NCBI GenBank assembly: GCA_029567505.1
Contig: JAKPXO010000001.1
Coordinates: 1-36,847, forward strand
DNA: 36,847 nucleotides
Reading direction: 5' to 3'
DNA from: Acidobacteriota bacterium
GTDB lineage: Bacteria > Acidobacteriota > Thermoanaerobaculia > UBA5066
This document shows positions 26,545 to 32,850 of this stretch, piece by piece. Within the stretch, counting starts at the first letter, position 1. The number at the start of each line of letters is the position of its first letter. The position numbers were made by a program, and so were the translations under genes. The notes below the pieces were generated by a model. The model ran no database searches. It worked only from the letters and a program-made list of their open reading frames with translations, and was not told the origin of the DNA.

Positions 26545-28098
26545 ATGCCTGAGAATCCCGGCATGTCGAGACGAAAGCTCATCGGCCTGGGCGCGGCGAC
26601 CGTGGCTGCCACCGCCCTGCCCGACGCCCTCTTCCGCCTCTCATCCGCCGCCGCCGCGACCGGCCCGACGGAGGGAGTCGGCTACTTCGCCCGGTTCGGC
26701 GTCACGGAGAAGATGCTCCGCGACGGCCTCTCCGCCGCCCTCTCCCGCGGGGCCGACTACGCCGACCTCTTCTTCCAGCACCGCGTCGGCAACAGCCTCG
26801 CCCTCGAGGACGGCGCCGTGAACCGCGCCTACGCGAGCGTCGAGCTCGGCGTCGGCGTGCGAGCCGTCAAGGGCGACCAGACCGGCTACGCCTACACGGA
26901 AGACCTCACCCCCGAGGCGCTGGTCCAGGCAGCGAAGACCGCCGCCGCGATCGCCGACGGTCCGGCGAGGGAAGGGCCGAAGGGGCTGAAGGTCGACACC
27001 TCCCTGCCGGCCCGCTACCCGGTGAAGACCCGCTGGGAGGACGTGCGGCCGCAGCAGAAGCTGCCGCTCCTCTCGGGCCTGAACGAGAAGGTCTTCGCCG
27101 CCGACAAGCGGATCACGAAGGTGAACGTCTTTTTCGGCGACGAGGCGGGGGCGATCCTGATCGCCGACTCGAACGGCCGCGTCGTCGAGGACCTCCAGCC
27201 GATGACGCGCCTCGGCCTCTCCTGCGTCGCGGAGCAGGACGGGAAGAAGGAGACGAACGGCTACAACGTCGCCGGGCGCGCCGACCTCGGCTACTACTCC
27301 CCCGACCGCCTCGAGCGAATCGTGAAGGAGGCCGTCTCCCGCACCCTCGTCCTCTTCGAGGCGGTGCAGCCCCCGGCCGGCGAGATGCCGGTCGTCCTGG
27401 GGGCCGGCGCTTCGGGAATCCTCCTCCACGAGGCGATCGGCCACGGGATGGAGGCGGACTTCAACCGAAAGGGGATCTCGATCTTCGCCGACCGGATCGG
27501 CAAGCCGGTCGCGAACAAGTTCGTGAACATCGTCGACGAGGGGACGATCCCGGGCGCCCGCGGCGCGATCAACGTCGACGACGAGGGGAACCCGGTCGGC
27601 AAGACGATGCTCGTCGAGAACGGCATCCTGACGACCTACCTCCACGACTCGATCTCCGCGAAGCACTACAAGGTGAAGCCGACCGGCAACGGGCGCCGCG
27701 AGAGCTACGCCTACGCCCCGGTCCCCCGGATGCGCGCCACCTACATGCTCCCCGGACCGCACAAGAAGGACGAGATCGTCGCCTCGGTCAAGAAGGGGAT
27801 CTACTGCACGAACTTCACGAACGGGCAGGTGCAGATCGGGGCCGGCGACTTCACGTTCTACGTGAAGAACGGCTACCTCATCGAAGACGGCAAGCTCACG
27901 AAGCCGATCAAGGACGTGAACATCATCGGGAACGGCCCGAAGGTCCTCGAGAAGATCGACATGGTCGCCGACGACCTCGTCATCGACGAGGGGGGCTGGA
28001 CGTGCGGCAAGGACGGACAGTCGGTGCCGGTCTCCCAGGGGATCCCCACCGTGCGCGTCGCGTCGATCACCGTCGGCGGACGCGGAAAGCAGGCGTGA
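26545..28098 (+). CDS. tldD: TldD metalloprotease subunit with twin-arginine signal
   Basis: A 517-residue TldD/PmbA-family zinc metallopeptidase subunit. In known pairs, TldD carries the zinc site and works as a heterodimer with TldE, degrading unfolded peptides and maturing some peptide antibiotics. The zinc motif HEAIGH is at 295-300, followed by MEADFNRKG. The C-terminal cysteine expected as a further ligand is C487 (GWTCGKDGQ). The N-terminus SRRKLIGLGAATVAATALP is a twin-arginine signal, unlike the cytosolic E. coli enzyme. Start ATG 26545 has GAGGAGG (26529-26535) at 9 bp; ATG 26563 would also keep the signal. tldE follows after 10 bp, so this is a two-gene operon. Confidence 0.9.
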   Translation: MPENPGMSRRKLIGLGAATVAATALPDALFRLSSAAAATGPTEGVGYFARFGVTEKMLRDGLSAALSRGADYADLFFQHRVGNSLALEDGAVNRAYASVELGVGVRAVKGDQTGYAYTEDLTPEALVQAAKTAAAIADGPAREGPKGLKVDTSLPARYPVKTRWEDVRPQQKLPLLSGLNEKVFAADKRITKVNVFFGDEAGAILIADSNGRVVEDLQPMTRLGLSCVAEQDGKKETNGYNVAGRADLGYYSPDRLERIVKEAVSRTLVLFEAVQPPAGEMPVVLGAGASGILLHEAIGHGMEADFNRKGISIFADRIGKPVANKFVNIVDEGTIPGARGAINVDDEGNPVGKTMLVENGILTTYLHDSISAKHYKVKPTGNGRRESYAYAPVPRMRATYMLPGPHKKDEIVASVKKGIYCTNFTNGQVQIGAGDFTFYVKNGYLIEDGKLTKPIKDVNIIGNGPKVLEKIDMVADDLVIDEGGWTCGKDGQSVPVSQGIPTVRVASITVGGRGKQA

Positions 28099-28108
28099 GG
28101 TGAGAGAG

Positions 28109-29437
28109 ATGGCCCAGCAGGACATGCTCGCCGCCGCCCACGCCGCCGTGAAGAGCGCCCTCGGCAAGGGGGCACAGGAAGCTTCTGCCCGCACCTACCG
28201 CGTCCGCGAGGTCGAGGTGAAGTGGCGCGACGGAGCCCTCGAGAAGGTCCACGAGGCGACGACCCGCGGCCTCGGGCTGACGCTCTACGTCGACGGCCGC
28301 TACGCGAACGTCTCGACGAGCGACCTCCGCCCCGAGGCGCTCGAGACGTTCATCGGCGACTCCGTCACCCTGACCCGCGCCCTCGCGAAGGACCCGTTCC
28401 GGACGCTCCCCGACCCGAAGCTCTACGAGGGGCAGGCGAAGGTCGACCTCCTCCTCGAGGACCCGAAGTACGCGACCGTCACCCCCGAGCAGCGCCGCGC
28501 CGTCGCGAAGGAGATCGAGGCCGCCGCCCGCTCCGTGAAGGGGTCCGGCGCGATCCTCTCCGTCACCTCGAGCTTCAGCGACACGCTCGCCGAGAGCTGG
28601 CGCGTCTCCTCGAACGGCTTCTCCGGATCGCGCCGCGACACGCAGTTCTGGGTCTCCGCCGAGGTGAGCGTGAAGGACCCCGACGGCCGCAAGCCGGAGG
28701 ACTACGCCTTCGGCGGCTCGCGCTTCGTCGGCGAGATGCCGAAGGCGGGCGAGATCGGCCGCGACGCCGCCGAGCGCGCCCTCTCGCGCCTCGGCGCGAA
28801 GAAGGGGGAGTCGGCCGTCCTCACGATGGCCGTCGAGAACCGCGCCGCGGGCCGGCTCCCGGCCTACCTCCTCGGGCCCCTCTCCGGAGGCGCGCTCCAG
28901 CAGAAGCGCTCCTTCCTCGAAGGGAAGCTCGGCCAGGCGATCGCGAGCCCCGCGCTCACGCTCGTCGACGACCCGCTCGTCCCGAAGGCGTTCGGCTCGC
29001 GCCTCTTCGACGGTGAGGGAATCGCCGCGAAGAGGATGCCGATCGTCGAGGCGGGCGTCCTCAAGGCGTACTACATCGACACCTACTACGGAAAGAAGCT
29101 CCAGATGGCGCCGACGACCGGCGGCCCGTCGAACGTCGTCTGGACGCTCGGCGACAAGGCCCAGGCCGCGCTCCTCGCCGCGATGAAGGAAGGGATCCTC
29201 GTCACCGGCTTCCTCGGCGGCAACTCGAACGGCCTCACGGGCGACTTCTCGCTCGGCGTCCAGGGCTTCCGCGTTCGCGGCGGGAAGATCGCCGAGCCCG
29301 TCGGCGAGATGAACATCTCCGGCAACCACCTCGACCTCTGGAAGAAGCTCGCCGCCGTCGGCAACGACCCCTACCCCTACTCCTCCATGAAGACCCCCAC
29401 CCTCGTCTTCGAGGGCGTCCAGTTCGCCGGGGTCTGA
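28109..29437 (+). CDS. tldE: TldE/PmbA subunit without zinc motif
   Basis: A 442-residue PmbA/TldE-type protein, partner of the TldD encoded just upstream. It lacks any HExxxH motif, as expected for TldE, which shapes the substrate channel. Family segments include RTYRVREVEVKWRDGALEKV, GLGLTLYVDGRYANVSTSD, PLSGGALQQKRSFLEGKLG, DDPLVPKAFGSRLFDGEG, TGFLGGNSNGLTGDFSLG and EPVGEMNISGNHLDLWKKL. ATG 28109 is preferred over GTG 28100 because GAGGTGA lies at a suitable distance only from the ATG. There is no signal peptide, in contrast to TldD. A strong hairpin terminator begins about 40 bp after the stop. Confidence 0.9.
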   Translation: MAQQDMLAAAHAAVKSALGKGAQEASARTYRVREVEVKWRDGALEKVHEATTRGLGLTLYVDGRYANVSTSDLRPEALETFIGDSVTLTRALAKDPFRTLPDPKLYEGQAKVDLLLEDPKYATVTPEQRRAVAKEIEAAARSVKGSGAILSVTSSFSDTLAESWRVSSNGFSGSRRDTQFWVSAEVSVKDPDGRKPEDYAFGGSRFVGEMPKAGEIGRDAAERALSRLGAKKGESAVLTMAVENRAAGRLPAYLLGPLSGGALQQKRSFLEGKLGQAIASPALTLVDDPLVPKAFGSRLFDGEGIAAKRMPIVEAGVLKAYYIDTYYGKKLQMAPTTGGPSNVVWTLGDKAQAALLAAMKEGILVTGFLGGNSNGLTGDFSLGVQGFRVRGGKIAEPVGEMNISGNHLDLWKKLAAVGNDPYPYSSMKTPTLVFEGVQFAGV

Positions 29438-29476
29438 CCGGAAGACACCGCCGAGGGCGGCACGACAAGAGCCACC

Positions 29477-29507
29477 GAGGGCCGGTCCGAATGGGCCGGC
29501 CCTCTTC
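29477..29507 (+). terminator. Terminator after tldDE
   Basis: GAGGGCCGG (29477-29485) pairs perfectly with CCGGCCCTC (29496-29504), and the stem can extend inward with a T-G wobble and two C-G pairs around a small GAAT loop. A T/C-rich TTCTCG tail follows. It lies 40 bp after the tldE stop codon and reads as a normal intrinsic terminator. Confidence 0.72.
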
Positions 29508-29636
29508 TCGTCCGGGGGGCGGTGTCAAGCGCCGGCGGCGAGACACAGGACACGAAGGACGAAGGACGAGAGGGACGACCGACGCATCCACTTCGCCGTA
29601 CCGCACGAGCCGCGGGCGGGAGGGATATCCCGCGGC

Positions 29637-29682
29637 GCTCGCCGGGGGGCCTGAGCTTCGCGCGGCCCCCCGGACCCCCCAC
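29637..29682 (+). repeat. Dispersed hairpin repeat, copy 1
   Basis: A 46-bp element: GCTCG, an 8-bp stem CCGGGGGG/CCCCCCGG around a loop with CTTCG, then a C-run ending in CCAC. 40 of 46 positions match the copy at 36720-36765 with no gaps. Stem position 29650 is C and its partner 29665 is G; in the other copy these are G and C, a compensating exchange. It lies after the tldDE terminator in noncoding DNA. Confidence 0.7.
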
Positions 29683-29768
29683 TCGCAATCTGGACTTCGC
29701 TGCTCTTCAGAGGCCTCCGCTGCGCGCGCGCGACCCGCATCGGTCCCGCTGCGCGGGCCGCCGGCGAG

Positions 29769-29800
29769 CGCGCAAGCTCCTCGCTCCGCTCGTCGAATCG
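29769..29800 (+). repeat. Imperfect inverted repeat, left arm
   Basis: CGCGCAAGCTC...CTCG...CGAATCG is matched in reverse complement by 30395-30420. The left arm has extra bases in the middle. Weaker similarity continues for some 40 bp past the arm (TGCGCG, CCCCG, GGACCG/GGAACCG), so the real repeat is probably about 70 bp. It brackets the DUF2442-like remnant. Confidence 0.5.
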
Positions 29801-29975
29801 GTGCGCGCTCTCACCCCGGCGGCCTGCTCGCGGAACCGTGCGGGTACCCCGCGCGTGCTCGAACGCTCGCTCGCGGGACACCCCTCCCGCCCGCTCACGT
29901 CCAGGGTTGCTACAGACCACGTGCGCGAGACACATTGGCCTCCCGCAAGCAGCGCCCGCGATCGGAGGGGGGCCG

Positions 29976-30270
29976 TCAGCCCTCGTCGCGGTGCTTCGGG
30001 CCCGGGTTCCGGACCTCGTAGTTCGCCGACGCGTCGCTGCCCGCGATCAGCGGGTACCGAACCTGCTCCCGGATCGGGTCGAGGCTCAGGTCCACGTCCA
30101 GGTCCGGCCAGCAGAGGTGGTCCTCCGAGAGCCTCTGGACGTTCAGGATCGCAGCCCACAGGGCCTTTCGCGAACCACGGGACCTGGTCGAGCGAGAGGA
30201 AGAACTCTCCCTCCTTGAGAAGCACCCAGATGCCATGCCTCGAGTGCAGTCTTCGCGGTCCGCACCTGAA
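29976..30270 (-). pseudogene. Frameshifted DUF2442-like remnant
   Basis: Two frames together spell one protein. From about 30240 to 30167 the minus strand reads RHGIWVLLKEGEFFLSLDQVPWFAK; from 30166 to the stop at 29976 the next frame reads ALWAAILNVQRLSEDHLCWPDLDVDLSLDPI, then REQVRYPLI. This is the layout of DUF2442 proteins: xGxWLLL, EFFL...PWF, then H.YWPDLDVDLS...HPERYPL. Dropping one G of GCGAAAGGCC near 30166 restores a perfect join. Upstream, TAKTALE in a third frame may be a remnant of the N-terminus, which would mean a second lesion. DUF2442 proteins often pair with DUF4160 in toxin-antitoxin-like modules; no DUF4160 is seen here. A sequencing error could explain one shift. Confidence 0.65.
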
Positions 30271-30394
30271 CCTCTTCGGAGAGGTCGACATCACCACGGC
30301 CGCGGGCGAGGCGGAGCGTCTCGGAGGCGACCCCGAGCACGGCCGGGGACCCGCTCGCGGTCCCGAGGACCGGGCGGGGAGACAGCCCGCGCAT

Positions 30395-30420
30395 CGATTC
30401 GAGCGAAGCGAGCTTGCGCG
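30395..30420 (+). repeat. Imperfect inverted repeat, right arm
   Basis: CGATTCGAGCGAAGCGAGCT followed by TGCGCG is the reverse-complement partner of 29769-29800. The similarity continues outward and inward at a lower level. The inner GAGCGAAGCGAGCT is itself nearly self-complementary. Confidence 0.5.
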
Positions 30421-30529
30421 GGCGCCCCGCCCGGCCGCAGGGAACGCGCAAGCGGGTCGGTCGCGCGCAGAAGGAGCCGAAGAGACGCCCAGCCCCGTCC
30501 GCGGCCCCCGGCCGAAGCGACGAGAGGGC

Positions 30530-30546
30530 GGAGAAGGGACTTCTCC
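30530..30546 (-). terminator. Possible terminator after thioesterase gene
   Basis: GGAGAAG (30530-30536) and CTTCTCC (30540-30546) form a perfect 7-bp stem with a three-base loop, 25 bp past the stop of the minus-strand thioesterase gene. There is no T-run, so this is a weak call. Confidence 0.4.
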
Positions 30547-30571
30547 GGTCTCCTGTCTCGGCTCTCCCGGA

Positions 30572-30970
30572 CTACCCCTTTTTCGGCGCCTCGAGGAAGA
30601 GGTTGACCGAGGTCGCCCTCGCGAGGAGCTCGCCGTCGGACTCGCGGGTGAGGGTCGCTTCGGCGTAGGCCTGGGTGCGGCCGTGCTTGACGACGGTCGC
30701 CTCGCAGACGACGGGCTCGGCGGGGCGCGTCGCGCGGAGGTAGGTCACGTTGAGCGAGACGGTCGTGAACCCGCGGCCGTTCGCGATCGAGACGACCGCG
30801 GGTCCCATCGTGTCGTCGAAGAAGGCGGCGAGGATCCCGCCCTGGACGGCGCCCCAGGGGTTCGTCATCTCCTCCGTCGGGCGGAAGAGACAGCGGACCC
30901 GGCCGGGCGCCTGCTCGAGCACCTCGCCGTTGAGGTACTCGAACGTCGGGGGCGGGAGCCTCGGCGTCAT
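30572..30970 (-). CDS. PaaI-type hotdog-fold thioesterase
   Basis: A 132-residue hotdog protein likely to hydrolyse an acyl-CoA or aryl-acyl-CoA thioester in the cytoplasm. The family signature is NPWGAVQGGILAAFFDDTMG, matching HGG-type loop plus helix; Gln replaces the usual His before GG, and Asp (FFDD) holds the place of the catalytic acid. Strands TTVSLNVTYLRATRP and VVCEATVVKHGRTQAYAEATL complete the fold. Its ATG is 4 bp after the M2 peptidase stop, so it rides on that transcript. The His-to-Gln change is common in some PaaI subfamilies, so activity is still possible. The substrate is unknown. Confidence 0.85.
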   Translation of the reverse strand: MTPRLPPPTFEYLNGEVLEQAPGRVRCLFRPTEEMTNPWGAVQGGILAAFFDDTMGPAVVSIANGRGFTTVSLNVTYLRATRPAEPVVCEATVVKHGRTQAYAEATLTRESDGELLARATSVNLFLEAPKKG

Positions 30971-30974
30971 CCCT

Positions 30975-32765
30975 CTACCAGCCCTTCGGCTGCCCCTTCG
31001 TCTGCTCGTCGAGCCACTTCTGGAGCGGCGCGAAGTAGTCGAGGACGGCCGTCGCGTCCATCTCGCGCTGGCCGGTGAGGGCCTCGAGCGCGTCGGGCCA
31101 CGGCTGGCTCTGCCCCATCTCGAGCATCTTGATCAGCTTCGCCCCGGCTTCCTTGTTCCCGTAGATCGAGCAGGTGTGAATCGGGTCGGTGCAGCCGGCC
31201 GTCTTCGCGAGGGCGCGGTGCATCTGGAACTGGAGGACGTGGGCGAGGAAGTAGCGCGAGTAGGGGACGCCCGCCGGGATGTGGTACTTGGCGCCCGGGT
31301 CGAAGTGGTCTTCGGTGCGCGCGACGGGCGGGACGACCCCCTGGTACTTCAGCTTGAGGTCCCACCAGGCCTCGTTCCACTTCGCCTCCGGCACCTCGCC
31401 GGCGAAGGCCTGCCACCGCCACTTGTCGATGAGGAGGCCGAACGGCAGGAAGGCGATCTTCTCGAGCGCCATGTTGAGGAGGTAGCCGACGTCTTTCCCG
31501 GGAGGAGGCGTCTTCTCGAGGAGGTTCACTTTCTTCAGGTACTCGGGCGTCAGCGAGAGGGCGATGACGTCGCCGATCGCCTCGTGGAAGCCGTCGTTCG
31601 CGCTGTCGCGGAAGAGGACGGGCTGGCGGTTGTAGGCGCGCTGGTAGACGTTGTGCCCGAGCTCGTGGTGGACGGTCGCGAAGTCCTCCGCGTTGATCTC
31701 GATGCACATCTTCAGGCGCAGGTCGTCGACCCAGTCGACGCACCAGGCGCTCGCGTGGCAGACGACCTCGCGGTCGCGCGGGCGGGTGAAGAGGGAGCGC
31801 TCCCAGAACGTCTTCGGGAGCGGGTCGAAGCCGAGCGAGGTGAAGAAGCCCTCGCCGTACCGGACCATCTGCCGCGCGTCGGTCTTCTTCTCGACGAGGA
31901 TCTTCGTCAGGTCGTACCCCGGGTCGGCGTCCTTGGGCGCGAGGAGCGGGTAGAGGCTCCCCCACGCCTGCGCCCACATGTTCCCGAGGAGGTGCGCCGG
32001 GATCGGCCCCTTCTCGGGGACGACGTCCTTCCCGTACGTCTCGCGGAGCTTCATCCTCGTGTAGGCGTGGAGCGAGACGTAGAGGGGCTTCACCTGCTCC
32101 CAGAGCCGGTCGAGCTCCTTGGCGTAGGCGTCGGCCGGCATGTCGTACTTGGACCGCCACATCGCGCCCATGTCCGCGAAGCCGAGCTCCTTCGCGCCGG
32201 CGTTCCCGAGCTCGACGTAGCGGGCGTAGTCCTTCCGGAGGCCCGCCCCGACCTCGTGCCAGCCGGCCCAGAGGGCGGCGAGCTCCTTCGGGTCGCGGCT
32301 CGTCGCGAGGCGGCTCGAGATCTCCTCCAGGGAGAGCGGCTCGCCGCCGGGCGGCGTCCACTTGCCGCGGCCGTAGGCCGCCTCCATCCCGGCGGCGACT
32401 CGCGCGAGCTCCTCGCTCTTGGCGGGGTCGGACGGCGCCGCGAGGACGAGGGAGAGCTTCAGGAGCTTCAGCTTCCGGGCCGTCTCCGCGTCGAGCGCGA
32501 GCCCGTCGAAGCGGGTCGCCTCCTTGGCGAGACCGGCGGCGAGCTCCATCCGGCGCTGGTTCCCCTCGGCGGCGATCCGCTCGGTGTCCTCGGTAATGAA
32601 GTTCGAGGCGACCCAGTTCGCGCGCTCGGCGGCGATCGAGGCCTTGAGGAGCTGCTCTTCGGCCTTCTCGACGAAAGCCTTCGCATCGGCCAGGGTCGGG
32701 GTCTGGGCGGCGATCGTCATCGGGACGAGGAGGAGAAGGAGAAGGGCGGGGAGGGTCTTCTGCAT
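30975..32765 (-). CDS. Secreted M2-family peptidyl-dipeptidase (ACE-like)
   Basis: A 596-residue zinc peptidase related to angiotensin-converting enzyme, which removes C-terminal dipeptides. A signal peptide (KTLPALLLLLLVPMTIAAQ) is followed by the all-helical M2 domain. Zinc ligands are H367 and H371 in HHELGHNVYQ and E395 in ANDGFHEAIGD, exactly the HEXXH-x23-E spacing of M2. Typical parts include LGNMWAQAWGSLYPLL, VCHASAWCV and RYFLAHVLQFQMHRAL, and IPAGVPYSRYF equals the ACE YVRYF region. Start ATG 32765 has GGAG 10 bp upstream; the longer open frame upstream overlaps the divergent hydrolase. The product would fit the secreted prolyl oligopeptidase in degrading peptides outside the cytoplasm. 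Confidence 0.93.
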   Translation of the reverse strand: MQKTLPALLLLLLVPMTIAAQTPTLADAKAFVEKAEEQLLKASIAAERANWVASNFITEDTERIAAEGNQRRMELAAGLAKEATRFDGLALDAETARKLKLLKLSLVLAAPSDPAKSEELARVAAGMEAAYGRGKWTPPGGEPLSLEEISSRLATSRDPKELAALWAGWHEVGAGLRKDYARYVELGNAGAKELGFADMGAMWRSKYDMPADAYAKELDRLWEQVKPLYVSLHAYTRMKLRETYGKDVVPEKGPIPAHLLGNMWAQAWGSLYPLLAPKDADPGYDLTKILVEKKTDARQMVRYGEGFFTSLGFDPLPKTFWERSLFTRPRDREVVCHASAWCVDWVDDLRLKMCIEINAEDFATVHHELGHNVYQRAYNRQPVLFRDSANDGFHEAIGDVIALSLTPEYLKKVNLLEKTPPPGKDVGYLLNMALEKIAFLPFGLLIDKWRWQAFAGEVPEAKWNEAWWDLKLKYQGVVPPVARTEDHFDPGAKYHIPAGVPYSRYFLAHVLQFQMHRALAKTAGCTDPIHTCSIYGNKEAGAKLIKMLEMGQSQPWPDALEALTGQREMDATAVLDYFAPLQKWLDEQTKGQPKGW

Positions 32766-32850
32766 GTGGGGTTCACTCCGATCGACGATCATCCCACGCG
32801 AGCGGTCCGCTGTTAACGTTCGCCCGAGCGCCCCCGAGGGAGGTCCCGTC

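Larger units (their letters stand above)
29508..30571. other. Gene-poor region with repeats and a broken gene
   Basis: About 1.06 kb without an intact gene. Many frames stay open here in all directions because stops are rare at this GC level, but none shows family signals, a ribosome site or steady codon use. Contents that I can support are a hairpin repeat copy (29637-29682), two imperfect inverted repeats (29769-29800 and 30395-30420), a frameshifted DUF2442-like remnant (about 29976-30270) and a small hairpin at 30530-30546. The base pattern is rich in short alternating purine and pyrimidine palindromes, unlike the coding regions around it. Confidence 0.6.

Noticed and set aside
29525-30021. 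Several 100-200 codon frames in the gene-poor region
   Set aside because: Open in many frames at once, rich in Arg and Pro, made largely of palindromic repeat sequence and with no ribosome sites.
30750-32816. A 688-codon plus-strand frame opposite the M2 peptidase
   Set aside because: Antisense shadow of a gene with intact zinc motif and signal peptide; no recognisable domain of its own.
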